DNA of 64,000 nt, taken from assembly GCA_038380435.1 (NCBI GenBank), contig JAWZYU010000004.1, positions 24,030,001 to 24,094,000 on the forward strand, written 5' to 3'. This document shows, piece after piece, positions 19,860 to 30,096 of the stretch. A model generated the notes under the pieces. That model did not search any database and was not told where the DNA came from. It saw nothing but the letters and a program-made list of their open reading frames with translations. Source of the DNA: Ryuthela nishihirai. Its lineage: Eukaryota > Arthropoda > Arachnida > Araneae > Heptathelidae. Both the position numbers and the translations under genes were made by a program. The stretch's first letter is position 1. The number at the start of each line of letters is the position of its first letter.

Positions 19860-20790
19860 AGACTTAACTCATGAGAGGGCTTTTTTTGAGGAACTTTGGC
19901 CTCTCACTGCAAAGATCCTAATTTAAGTTTCCTGAATTGTCATTCCTTCTGTAGCAATATTGCTTCATATGCCCTAGTCAGCCACAAAAATTACATCTGA
20001 AAGTTTCCCTCTTATTGTTAGCAAAGGTTTTTGGTCTAGATTCAATTTTGGAAGCTTGACGCGGAACATAATCTCTGCTTCGTTCGTTCTGCATCATTGT
20101 AGGCACATTCGGTGCAAATTGTCAGGACTGTGTAACTTTTGGTCGTGTGGGAGTCATTTTGCGAGACTCAACCTGAGAGCGTTGCTTTGGCAATGATTAC
20201 ATCCATCGTTGATTTAATGTTTTTTCAGATTCTCTTATTGCTATGTACTGCCAAGCCAATTTGACTAAAGTTGAAATTGAATTTACAGTTCTTACTTCTA
20301 AGAATTCCCTAATGGGCAAAAGTAATTGAAACATAATGCAGTTTAAAATGTCAAATTTGGCGGCATCAGCATCGTACAGCTGGTATAACTCTACTGTACC
20401 CCAGATGAATTTTTCGATATTATCTCCTTCCCTTTGTCTTCGTGAAAACAGTTCTGTGGCTAACTGTGTAAAATCATTATAAGCTGGATAAATTTTGAAG
20501 AGTTCACTTTTAAAATCTTCCCAAAACTCTTTTCCACGACGACATCCTATGTTATTCCACCATTGCTTAGCACATCCAATTAAACAAGATACTGCTAAAA
20601 CAACCTTTTTGTGACCAGGCACTTCATGTAAATGGAAATGCTCTTCCATGGACTTGACAAATGTCAATGATGACGGACATTTCGAACTGTCGAACCTTAT
20701 CACAGGTAAAGGCCAATTAACATAAGGACTATAGTTAAGAAATGGATTGGCAACTTGTTGTTGAGGCAGTTGATAATACTCTCTTGTCAT
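19860..20790 (-). pseudogene. LTR-retrotransposon gag-like relic with a CCHC zinc knuckle
   Basis: The frame 20790-20197 encodes a capsid-like domain typical of Ty3/gypsy-type 'retrotransposon gag' proteins: 'SFVKSMEEHF'-like start (seen as 'LTFVKSMEEHF'), 'AKQWWNN', 'FWEDFKSELFKIYP', 'LFSRRQREGDNIEKFI'. The same frame continues past a TAA through a basic linker to a zinc knuckle at 19954-19995 (C-x2-C-x4-H-x4-C). One spacer position of the knuckle is a stop codon. At least five in-frame stops make it a pseudogene. I see neither pol nor LTRs, so it is a fragment. Confidence 0.75.
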
Positions 20791-22653
20791 TGAGCTGGTT
20801 GATAATACTCTCTTCTGTCATTTTCTTCTGTGGAACAAAAAATGGAACCTTATGTTGGTATCTGGTAACCCTATTCCTGGATACAGTTGACATTATTTCT
20901 GCATCAGTTTAGATATTCCCTCCTGTGAGGTTGGGTCAGGGGAACACAGCACTGGTTGTATGACATACAGGTATACTTCATGAAGTCTTCAGTATATGCT
21001 GATAGCAGATAATGCCATTCCACTCACTGCTGCAAGTGTCACACATTCCATATATTCCATAATCACAGCCCATTATATTTCACAAGCAGTGAAATATAAT
21101 GGACTGTGATCACAGTTGACATGGTCTTGACACCCTGCTTCTCCAGGTGCATAACACTAGATAGCAGTCCTCCCTTGGAGTTGTCACCTGTCATCATCCA
21201 TTACTGAATCATCTGAATGTGTTTTGTATTCTTTGGAATCTATGCACCACTGAATGACCCTAAATAAGCCATATGACAATATCTGCTCGACTTTGGACTG
21301 GCTGAAGCCAACCTATCACTTGCCCCAATATTACTTCTGATAAATGATGTCTGGTAGATATACTCAACAAATATGCTCTCATGAAAATTCCACCTTACAG
21401 GAGAATACTTCCAAACACTTACTTTTAACACTCGACACATTTACATATACTACTGATAGTGCTATTCATTTGCATATTGTATCTAAATCATGCATCATAT
21501 TTTTCTTACTGTATGTGACTTTGTGCATTTCTCTTGTCAGAGTTCTACAATATATATATATTTTCCCCTTAATTTATGGAAACAAATGCATTTTATTTTC
21601 CCTGTGAAATGTTTTGAACATTAACTAATGGTCAGAATATTTGAGTGAAGAGTAGCTGGCATCAATAAAATATTCTGCTTTGTAGTATTACAAATTCTGC
21701 CACTATTTGCTTAATAAGTAAGATTTACTAGTAAAAAGCAGTTAAGTATTTTAATGTATTCAATTAGTCTAAGCTTATTTAAAGTAATTATAAGATCAAA
21801 CTTATACGGCTGATTCCTCATGCTGTTGTGCACTGCCAAATGTGTTATTGCAACCCAGATTTTAACTTTGAGTTTTTCTTTTAAGTTAAGGCTATTTAAT
21901 CGATTTTAAACAGACCTATTGCACTTGTATATCTCTACTTTCTACTCTGAGGTACTATTGATGTTTCACCAGCTAAGTCAAAAAAGTATATGGTATATTA
22001 TGCCATTGTGATAATATCTGAAATAAGAAAAAGACGTCTGAATATTATAATTGCATAGAGTGACATTGTTCCACTTTACACTGCAGCTTCCTCCTCCAAC
22101 CTATATATGCAGCTGACCTCATCTGGCCGAAAATTGTCGAACCTCCTGCTATAGTGCTAAAGAACACTTACCTCATCACTTTCTTACAGGCTCCAGGTTC
22201 AACTCCAGATAACATCACAATAGGTTCTCTACCATATTAGACAGAGGATAAGTCATTGCATTTCTGTTAATTATTGTTTTTCCAATTAAGATTATCACCA
22301 TTAGTAAAATATAATGGACTTTGATACCAATTTGAAGGCATGTTGGACATCATCTGCTGTTACTATCATATAAGACCAAATCCAGTGCTAGTATTTAATC
22401 TTTTTAACAGTGTTAGTGTTATGAAATTGTACCTTAACTTTTATATCCATGTGCCTTATTCTTTAATTTTGGAATAATTGTTTAATTTTTTAAATTTTGT
22501 TCATATTATCAAAATGTTTGATACAAATAATATAAATTAATCAACATAAATGTATAATATAAATTGATAAAATTTTAAATAATAGTTCAATGTACATAAT
22601 AATCATTAGTTGATTAAACTTCGTTTATAATATTTAAAAAATTATTCCAACAG
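20791..22653. other. Intronic stretch, mostly unassigned
   Basis: A short tandem duplication of 'gttgataatactctctt' lies at about 20768-20817, and a palindrome at 21061-21111 is listed separately. A degenerate tRNA-like patch with B-box-like 'aggttcaactcc' lies near 22196. No coding region is supported until the BLOC1S6 acceptor. Confidence 0.5.
21061..21111. repeat. Inverted repeat, 23-bp arms, 5-nt loop
   Basis: The left arm is at 21061-21083 and the right arm at 21089-21111, with loop aagca. The arms differ at one position (ccc against gac). Part of the arm ('aaatataatggact') also occurs at 22308-22321, so it belongs to a dispersed repeat. Confidence 0.8.
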
Positions 22654-22773
22654 AAACGAGCCTTACGTCTGCAGCAACAAAAGCAAAAGGAAGCTCTTTA
22701 TAAAGAACAACAGCGAGATCGAGAACTAGAAAGAGACAAACAACTGGCTCCAAAGTTAGCTACAAAATCTTAA
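22654..22773 (+). CDS. BLOC1S6: BLOC1S6 (pallidin), last coding exon
   Basis: After acceptor 'ccaacag' the frame opens with KRALRLQQQKQKEAL, continues through 'EQQRDRELERDKQL' and stops at TAA 22771-22773 (39 codons plus stop). This corresponds to the conserved C-terminal helix of pallidin ('KKRALKLQQ...EREKQL' in vertebrates). It follows the exon at 2722-2800 in phase 0, giving 'TKLK' then 'KRAL'. The highly charged helix contributes to the BLOC-1 coiled-coil bundle. Length and stop position fit the family. There are no disruptions. Confidence 0.93.
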   Translation, partial: KRALRLQQQKQKEALYKEQQRDRELERDKQLAPKLATKS

Positions 22774-23330
22774 TTTTCTGTACATCAAGAAGATAAAGTT
22801 CAATGACAGTTTGCTTTCATTACCTAGATTCTGAAATTAATTAAAATTAGCATCTTTGTCATATTTTAATTAAAAGTGCTTCATCCTAATGTTTAGAAGA
22901 ATCATACTTAAAGTGAAATAATATAAATTATGTGAAACTGATATGAAAAGACAAGATTTTAATGAACCAATGGAGAGGACCAATATATAGTGCAGCCTGT
23001 TCAAAGTAACCATTTTCTGTTGCTGAAAAAAAGTGGTTTTAATAAATTATGTCAAATACAAGTTGTAGCAATTTAATGAAAAATACTTTCTAAATTTTGA
23101 CTTATATGATTGTAATGTAAGCTAAGTATTTATGCATAAAGTCTAAACTAGATCTAAGTGTAAGAAATTACCCTTTCAAAACATATTGATAATAATTGTA
23201 CACAATGTTCATATAGAAACTGAAGTTTAACAATGATTAAAATAAAAAAAGTATTATTTATGATGTCAGTAAGGAATTTTTTAACTCGGAGATCCAAACA
23301 TATATATATGCTGTTAAATCAATAAAAAGA
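22774..23330 (+). promoter_or_regulatory. BLOC1S6: BLOC1S6 3' untranslated region with candidate poly(A) signals
   Basis: AT-rich sequence follows the stop codon. AATAAA hexamers occur at 23041-23046 and again near 23321, and either could direct cleavage. The true end cannot be set from sequence alone. Confidence 0.5.
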
Positions 23331-23539
23331 GCATTTGAAGCTCTGTAATTTGGTAAACAAGCTTTTTTTGTTTGGGGGAAAAAGGTAATAAATATTTCAA
23401 ATCTCCCTAAATCGTAATTTCCTGTAGTAATCATTCAGTATTTAAGAGTTACGGAAGATGGAATGTTTAATTGCAAACCAATGATTTATCTGAAAGGCAG
23501 AAATATTATTTTACTCAAAGCATAGGTATTATTCATCCT

Positions 23540-23715
23540 AATGGATAATGTTCTTGGCTATGGATCAAAGGGATCCAGGTTCAATCCCAAGATAAGGCAT
23601 GGATATTTTGGAATTGTCTTTCTGCTGAAATCTTGCCTACTTCAGATTCTATGACATACTAATAGGCTCCTGTCAGACTTCATAACAAGCAGCTATTTCG
23701 CAGGTAAGATCTTTT
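23540..23715 (+). mobile_element. SINE-2, degenerate copy
   Basis: A diverged tRNA-like head ('ccaggttcaatcccaa') is followed by 'aaggcatggat', 'tctgctgaaatcttgcc', 'ggctcctgtcagac' and 'aagcagctatttcg', in SINE-2 order. Divergence is high, so it is old. Confidence 0.75.
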
Positions 23716-23869
23716 TATAACCCTCTTTATCAAGCTTTCTTATAAACTAGAAAACATTTGAAACTTTTACAGTTTATGAAATGATTATTTAATTTTTTTT
23801 TATTTTTAAAGTTTCTAGAATAATAAACTTGTTAAATGTTGCGATCTCCATAACTCTAAATAAATAAAA

Positions 23870-24030
23870 ATAAATAAATAAATACCCCCTCAAACAGCTG
23901 CTTGCCACAGAGGTCTGACAGGAGCCTACCAGTTTATATGCCATAGTAGAAGGTCTAAGAGGATGGCAGGACCTCAGCAGAAAAACGACACATACATCCA
24001 TGCCTTATCCGGGGCTCGAACCCAGGTCCC
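23870..24030 (-). mobile_element. SINE-2, head-truncated
   Basis: The family 3' tail (T/A repeats, then 'cccctcaaacagctgcttgcc') is at the left and the B box ('ggctcgaaccc') at about 24013. The A-box part of the head is absent. Confidence 0.85.
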
Positions 24031-24273
24031 GTAACAGGATGATTATTTTTGGAAATGAAGGTTGAGATGGATTTGATTTAGATAATTATATTCCATGGCA
24101 TTTGTTGTTAAAGCTTATTTTCAGCATTACAGAGTTGGAATGAGACTTTCCAGTGATGTAGGTGTTCAGCAACCTTTTCGGTCTGTAAAATCCTATAATT
24201 GAGTACTTCTGAAAACTGTGTTCTGCCCTCTCATTAGGACTACTAGTTTTTTTATTGCCCAATCAAATATATT

Positions 24274-24290
24274 GGGGGGGGGGGGGGGGG
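24274..24290 (+). repeat. 17-base poly-G run
   Basis: An uninterrupted G17 homopolymer in otherwise AT-rich DNA. It could form a G-quadruplex or be a sequencing-sensitive site. Confidence 0.9.
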
Positions 24291-24389
24291 AACTGAGACT
24301 GACGAATCTAGTAACGAAGGTTGAGGGAGGGATTGAGAGAGCAATATCCCCTCACTGAAGAAATTTATTTTTAAGATAATTTTTATCGT

Positions 24390-24610
24390 CATCCTGTTGG
24401 CCGATGGTTAGTCTGGTTGACTGCTGATCTTAGGAACTTTTTCTGGGTTCAAATCCCGAATAAAAGGTATGGATGTTTCCTTTCCTGCATCCTCTCTCTG
24501 CTGAGGTTTGGCCTCCTTTAGATATTCTCTATGGCATATTAACTGACAATTTCCTGTTGGATCTCTTTGGCGAGCAGCAGTTTAAGTAGGAATTTGTGTA
24601 TTTAATTGCT
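24390..24610 (+). mobile_element. SINE-2, degenerate copy
   Basis: The head 'ggccgatggttagtctggttgactgctgat' region, B-box-like 'gggttcaaatccc' and body elements ('aaggtatggatg', 'tctctgctgagg', 'catattaactgac') appear in family order with many changes. The 3' end is weak. Confidence 0.75.
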
Positions 24611-24809
24611 CATTAACTACTAGTATTAATAAAAATGTTAAAATAATTTTAAATCCCCATACTTCCAAATATTTTGGCTGCACCACTGATTGTATATGAA
24701 AGAGTTGTGTATACTTCCTAAATTTTATACTTCAAGTTTTTGTTATGTGTGCACTTGAATAAATGCATTATTGTTGTTAAAAATAGAGCACAATTCCTCC
24801 TTCCAATGG

Positions 24810-25187
24810 GGCGGGGGTGGCTCAGTCGGTAGCGCGCCAGGCTCGTAATCTGTAGTTCCCAGGTTCGATTCCCAGCTGGGTCAGCGTTGAGATTTATCTC
24901 CGCAAAATTCCTCGCCCTGCCCACGGTGAGTAGGGGACACCGATGGGCTTGGAAAGGCCGCCGTCCGTCGGATGGGACGTTAGGCCGTGGCCCCGTGTGC
25001 GGGAGAGCCATACCCTGGCACGTTAAAGAACACACTGGATGGCCTTGACGGGAGGCTACCCTCTGTCTCCCAACAGCTGTTCCAGTGGGTCCCCTCCCCC
25101 AACCTCTGAGCCTTCGGGGTCCATGTGACCTGGCCATTTAGCCCGTGGTGTGCAAAAAAGTGCCGCTCAGAGGTAAAACAACCCAAC
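24810..25187 (+). mobile_element. SINE-1 (tRNA-derived), complete, with 14-bp target-site duplication
   Basis: The head carries an A box (24818-24829) and a B box (24862-24872) of tRNA type. It is followed by a conserved body of about 300 bp and the 3' end 'gaggtaaaacaacccaacc'. A perfect 14-bp duplication, cctccttccaatgg, flanks it (24796-24809 and 25188-25201). It is non-coding. Frames that appear to be open inside it recur in every copy and are not proteins. This copy best defines the family. Confidence 0.93.
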
Positions 25188-25239
25188 CCTCCTTCCAATG
25201 GCGAAATTTCTTCACCATCATTGCTATACCAATTTGCAT

Positions 25240-25310
25240 AGTCTTACATCTGAGTGGCGCTTTTGTGCACAAAATGGGCTGAAGGTCTAAATCACAAGGA
25301 CCCTTAACGT
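25240..25310 (-). mobile_element. SINE-1 3'-end fragment, degenerate
   Basis: 'acatctgagtggcgcttttgtgcac', followed by 'aaatgggctgaa' and 'cacaaggaccc', matches the reversed SINE-1 3' end. It lies about 50 bp from the intact copy. Confidence 0.65.
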
Positions 25311-25603
25311 GCTGGAAGACTAATCTCGTGAAGCAAATTCAGCCTCGTATCTGGTGGGAACTATAGTTCCCAAGAGAATATGCTCCAAGTTACCATTTTT
25401 TCTCAATAGAAATTGTCCATTTTTACGATTTTTTAAAATTCTGAAAATTTACATATTAAATTTGATAATAAAAAGATGCCTGATTATTTAGATGTCCTGT
25501 AAAGTTGAAAAACAAAAGAAAATATTAGTGCTGCGGAACCATTTTTGTGATCTCATTTCGCATTTTTAGTAGGGCCGTGGCCTTTCAAAAATTGAACGAA
25601 TAC

Positions 25604-26152
25604 TTTCAGGACAAGGTTTCCAAGTTGTTCTTTTCCATCACGAATTGAAATTGAAAAATTTCAGGTAATTTTTCTAATAAACTTTTCATGCAGAATATTC
25701 TGTGAACTGTTCCCATTTGCCTTTTTCTTAATATTTTGGAATTGCCTCAAACGAAACTGGCACAACAGATTTTGCATTATTTCGTAAGAATGAATTTATT
25801 TAAGCATTACATTTTTTACTATATTTCTGTTTTTAACTGTTATGCTATTAGTTAAAATGTTTCAGGAAAATAATATGTAAAATTAAATGCCCCGTCTTTT
25901 CAGATATTACTTGTGATATTCTGTTCAATAGTTAGTTCAGAATAAGGTTCAAATCCAACGCATTACTATTTTTTTTTACTATATTATTTTTTAAATGCTA
26001 TTAAATTTAATGATTGCTGTTTTTCTCAAATATTTTGTTTTCCAAAAATTCGCTGTTTTCCAAAAATTCGCAAATATTCTATTTTGGCACGACAGATCAT
26101 TCTATTAGTCATTTCAGGACAAGGTTTCCAAGTTGTTCTTTTCCATCACGAA
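25604..26152. repeat. Perfect 41-bp direct repeat, 508 bp apart
   Basis: 25604-25644 and 26112-26152 are identical over 41 bases (beginning tttcaggacaaggtttcc). The DNA between is AT-rich and holds a small tandem duplication of 'gttttccaaaaattcgc' (26036-26070). The intervening segment could be a short insertion flanked by a long duplication, or a segmental copy. Confidence 0.85.
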
Positions 26153-26190
26153 AACATCTTAAACTTAACCCAGCCACCAGAGTGAATTCT

Positions 26191-26232
26191 GCTATACAAA
26201 GCCGTGTCTGCTTTGTATAGCCGACACGGCTT
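26191..26232. repeat. Two overlapping alternative hairpins
   Basis: Stem 1 pairs 26191-26202 with 26210-26221 (12 bp, 7-nt loop). Stem 2 pairs 26199-26208 with 26223-26232 (10 bp). They share bases and so exclude each other. No nearby gene suggests regulation. Confidence 0.75.
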
Positions 26233-26329
26233 ACAACTTGTTAAGGGCTCGGAGTTGACAAAGGGAATTCACTGAACAATTGTTACGAGAAAGACGGAAA
26301 TCTCCCGTTAATATAATTGAGTATATCCA

Positions 26330-26540
26330 TCAACGTACACAGGGAAGGGTTCTCCTGAGCATGGGGTCACGACTTTACGTCTTATCCAACGGACTACGGA
26401 ATTTCCAAGCCCAATAGTATTCCCTTACCCGCCGACAGCAGGGTGTGGGTTAACGGAAATAAATCTTAAAGGTGGCACGGTTGGGAATCGAAGCTATAAA
26501 CACTATACTAGTTTGGCGTGCTACAAATTGACACCGCCAC
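26330..26540 (-). mobile_element. SINE-1, highly degenerate
   Basis: The reversed SINE-1 order is traceable: 'acgtacacaggg', 'ttctcctgagcatgggg', 'tttccaagccca', 'aaataaatcttaa', and 'tgggaatcgaa' (B box). Substitutions and gaps are many. Confidence 0.65.
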
Positions 26541-26799
26541 CAATCGTGCTGAAAAGCAAAGCCTATTCTGATGAGTTTTGACTGGTAGGTCACAGAAAAA
26601 GGAATCAAAAGAGGCATCTAGTGAGAAGCTTACAAATATTTGTATTGTACAAATTTGAGTGGACCCTTTCAAAATTAAGTAGAATTGGCAGAATTAATTT
26701 TATTCTCGTCTAATTTAGCCTAAATATTTTAAATTAAGTACATTGAACTACTGGGCCAAACACCATTATGTCTTTAACGTTGACTAAACTTATATTACA

Positions 26800-27753
26800 C
26801 TAAACAACAAATTTTGACCCTCGGTGTGTTTCGGAAGTGCAAACAGCAATCTAAATCGAGGTGCTGAACACGAAAATGAGAACAAAATGCTTCATTGGCT
26901 ACAGTTTTCGAGATAGTCATCTGTATTACGTCATTCGCTGAAGGTTGCATATCAGTCTACAGCAACCAGTCTCCTCGCTTGCCGATTATATACCGAATCT
27001 CGCATTACATTCCAGCAGTAATTTGCTAACATTGATGGACTCAGTGTTCCCCCATAACTCTTTTTTTCCATTGTAGCAGTTTTCTCACGAAAATGTTCCC
27101 ACTTGCTCATCACTGACAGCACCACAGATTTCCGGAAAGAAATCCAAATGAGAGCTGTACCATTTAAGAAATGCACCATCAAAAAATATACTACATCCCA
27201 CTTTGTGATACGAGGACAGCAGTTCTTCCACAAGGTCCTTGTAATTTTCTGATTTTTTAATCCCTAAGAAGCCCGTTACCACCTGCCGGAAGGCATGGCA
27301 TGCTCTCTGTTCATCACCAGTGATGATAATCAAACACTTCGTCATGTACCAGTGAACGAATATCGGCAGGTAAAAACACCCTCTCTTATTTTTGCATCAC
27401 TAATTCTTCGAAATTTCTATGAAGGTACTAAAAAGCAGTTTTGGGCAGTCAACCTCGACAAAATTCTTCGTTAGGCCCAAATTCATTTGCATAGGTGGCA
27501 ACAAAATCTTTGTGGTTTGTACCAGCGGATGGTGCTGTATATTCTTCATTTGCTCCAGTGATTGCCGAGAAGGCTCTTCTCTTAATGAGATGCTTTGTCT
27601 CTGCTATTTCATTCGCAAAGGAAGCAACAGAACTTTGTATATCCGAGCTATAGTCCAAGCAAAATTCCATGACTTTTAAGTCAGCACAAATATGCCACTT
27701 TTTATTATAATTTATGTATTGAAGTAATTGTTTCAAATTGTAAGTTTCCTTCA
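26800..27753 (-). pseudogene. Uncharacterised repeated gene family copy c, C-terminal part
   Basis: From 27753 down to 26952 the minus strand encodes 'KETYNLKQLLQYI', 'HICADLKVMEF', a gap, 'DEQRACHAFRQVVTGFLG', 'SSYHKVGCSIFF', 'SHLDFFPEICGAVSDE' and 'MLANYCWNVM'. These correspond to the second half of copy b. The conserved 3' flank continues to about 26800. Frameshifts (near 27130 and 27350) break it. It is the downstream half of a copy split by the I-like LINE; the upstream half is at 33663-34330. Confidence 0.75.
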
Positions 27754-28430
27754 TAGTAGCTCCTCGGTGTGAGCTCCCACTTGCTCATCACTGGCAAGCG
27801 GAATGTCCGTGATGAGGGGACCACTCTGTGAAGGTTCCGCTGGCTCAGTTACCTTCACAGGGTGCTGAACGCTTGCCCGCGTGTTTGCAGTGCGCGGAGA
27901 TACGTGTCCCGGGAAAGGACGATCCCCATCTTGTCTCAGCTCATGACTGGCTGGGTCCCCCTTGGCTTCCTTGCAATTGGGGAACCTGTCGTCGCAGGGT
28001 TGGGCAGAGAATTCTGGGTCCTCTGCTATACACTGCTTTGGCCCCTTCCAGTAAACGGGAGTTCCAGAGGTGGTCCCCCCCGGAGCAATCGGCTGGTGGG
28101 CAGGTCCTGCTAGGGTCAATTATGCAGAGCGGTGAGTAACTTAGCCCATGTCCAGGTACAGGTTCGCAAGTTTCCTCACAACTTATTTTTCTTTTGAAGT
28201 TATACTTTCTTGGTGAGGCTAGTTTGGTCTTTCACAATTTTGTTATTTTACGCTTTGTTCCTTTTGTGTAGAATGTTTTTGTTCTGCATATTTCACTTTT
28301 TATTTGTGAGGGCTTGGCTCACTGTCTGTGTGGTATAGTTCCTGCGTAACCCTGGTGCCCGACTGGGCGTCCCCTTGTTGGGCTCCGTGGAGGGTGGGGA
28401 CAGCGGGCACTGAACTGCACAAAAACAATC

Positions 28431-29690
28431 ATGAGAGTTGATGATGAAATCAATGCCGCTAAGAGGGATCGGCATGAGCCCCCATCTTCCTCATTGTCTG
28501 TGTTATCTACGCCGTTGACTTCTTTGTCTCCGTTCCCAAGATTTCTGATCATCCACTCCACGGGTGATCAGGTACTTGAGGACATGTCCCCATTTTTTGT
28601 TAATAAAGGTTTGAAAGGTCTTGTAGGAGAGGCGAAATACGTCAAGTGCTTACGATCTGGGGACTTGCAGGTTGAGACCGCTTGTTCAAAACACTGAACT
28701 GCTACTGAATGCCAAAGAAATTGGTGGGTGGCTGTCAAGGTCACTCCTTACAAAACTTTGAATTCCACTCGGGGGTGATCACTGAGTGGGGTCTCCTCAA
28801 AGTCAATGAGGAAGAAATCCTCTTAGAGTTCACGCCTCAAGGAGTAACAGCGGTCTATCGGGTTTCATCACGCTGTGATGGGAAATTTGTCCAGGTACTG
28901 ATTGTGATATTTAATACTCCGCACCTGCCTTCTTCCATCAAGGCAGGTTATTTACATTGTGAGGTACGACCGTATATATTGAACCTTCTGTGCTGCTTTC
29001 AGTGCCAGATATACGGTCATGCCCGTACAGCTTTGCCGGGGCAAACCCACCTGTGCTCGCTGTGGCAGTAAGGATCAACTCGATCCTGACTGCACAGCAG
29101 AAAAGGGTTGGGTTGTTTTACCTCTGAGCGGTACTTTTTTGCACACCATGGGCTAAATGGCCAGGTCACATGGACCCCGAAGGCTCAGAGAAGGTTGGGG
29201 GAGGGGACCCACTGGAATAGCTGTTGGGAGACAGATGGTAGCCTCCCATCAAAGCCATCCAGCGTGTTCATTAACGTGCACAGGGTATGGCTCTCCCACA
29301 CGTCCCATCTGATGGACGGTGGCCTTTCCAAGCCCATCGGTGTCCCCTACTCACTGTGGGCAGGGTGGGGAATTTTTGCAGAGATAAATCTCAACGTTGA
29401 CCCAGCTGGGACACGAACCTGGGAACTACAGATTACGAGCCTGGCATGCTGCCGACTGAGCCACCCCCGCCCCCAGCAGAAAAGGCAAGCTGTGTCAATT
29501 GTAGTGGCGAACATCCGGCATGTTCCCTTGACTGTCCCAAGTGGAAGGAGGATCAACGCTTGAAAGTTGTAAACAACATCTCTTATGCTGAGGTGAGAAA
29601 GCTCGCTGCACCGTCCGCCCCACCTGGCAAGGTATCCTATGCCAGTGCAGTCATTGAAAAGCCCATAGTTCCAATGACCGGTGGCAGTGC
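28431..29690 (+). pseudogene. I-like LINE ORF1 (gag-like, zinc knuckles), interrupted by a SINE
   Basis: This nucleic-acid-binding protein would coat LINE RNA. Pieces are 'PFPRFLIIHSTGDQVLEDMSPFF' (from about 28531), 'LRSGDLQVETA', 'FNTPHLPSSIKAGYLHCEVRPY' (about 28910-28980), then the knuckles 'CFQCQIYGHART', 'CARCGSKD' (other frame) and 'CVNCSGEHPACSLDCPKW' (about 29490-29545). Stops and frame changes near 28700, 28760 and 29030 break it. A SINE-1 (29107-29473) splits the knuckle region. The C-terminus 'NNISYAEVRKL' ends with TGA at about 29696. Confidence 0.8.
29107..29473 (-). mobile_element. SINE-1 inserted in LINE ORF1, 12-bp target-site duplication
   Basis: A complete reversed SINE-1 with its tRNA-like head at the right end. 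The duplication cagcagaaaagg flanks it (29095-29106 and 29474-29485). It postdates the LINE it interrupts. Confidence 0.92.
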
Positions 29691-30096
29691 AGACTGATAT
29701 CAGTGTAACGCCTACCGAGTTTTTCTCGCCTGCAGCTAAGTACCTCCTGACATCTCGCCTGCAGCTAAGTACCTCCTGACGCAGGCAAAACCGAGGGTGG
29801 TGTCGACTTCGACATCAATCCCAGTTTCCACTCCTGCAACTCGGCCTTCCACCTCAACTGGAAGGCCTCCTCCTTCCCGCCCTCAGACAGCAAGACCTTT
29901 CACACTGAAGGGGCCCACACCGGGCCAAAAAAGAAAATTATTACTCTCAAAGAGCGGTCACTGATGCATGTCATTCGGACGATTCCGAGGACATCTGGGA
30001 TCATGGATACCGACCGCCTCCTATTCACTAAACCTTCCTCTGCTGCGGTTCAATTGAATAAGAATTTGTCGTCCGCCCACTCTTCTAAATCCTGAT

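Larger units (their letters stand above)
2801..22653 (+). other. BLOC1S6: BLOC1S6 intron, about 19.9 kb, packed with mobile elements
   Basis: The intron is bounded by the GT donor at 2801-2802 and the AG acceptor at 22652-22653, with a T/A-rich stretch before the acceptor. Everything annotated between these points lies inside the intron: Tc1 elements, RTE LINEs, SINEs, a gag relic and the uncharacterised gene-family copy. Both strands are used by the inserts. The flanking exons join in phase, so the intron is presumably spliced normally despite its content. Confidence 0.88.

Noticed and set aside
20197..20790. A domesticated gag gene (PNMA/Arc-like)
   Set aside because: The capsid-like frame is open, but the same frame continues through five stops to a zinc knuckle that itself contains a stop. 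This looks like a decayed retroelement, not a conserved host gene.
24811..24885. A possible functional tRNA gene
   Set aside because: The A and B boxes are present, but the segment runs straight into the SINE-1 body and has a target-site duplication around the whole unit. The acceptor stem does not close. The same applies to SINE-2 and SINE-3 heads.
29108..29563. A 151-codon open frame, similar to frames near 24718-25137, 38452-38865, 43063-43422 and 57160-57618
   Set aside because: These lie entirely or mostly in SINE-1 copies. The recurring 'protein' is a by-product of the conserved SINE sequence, in either orientation.
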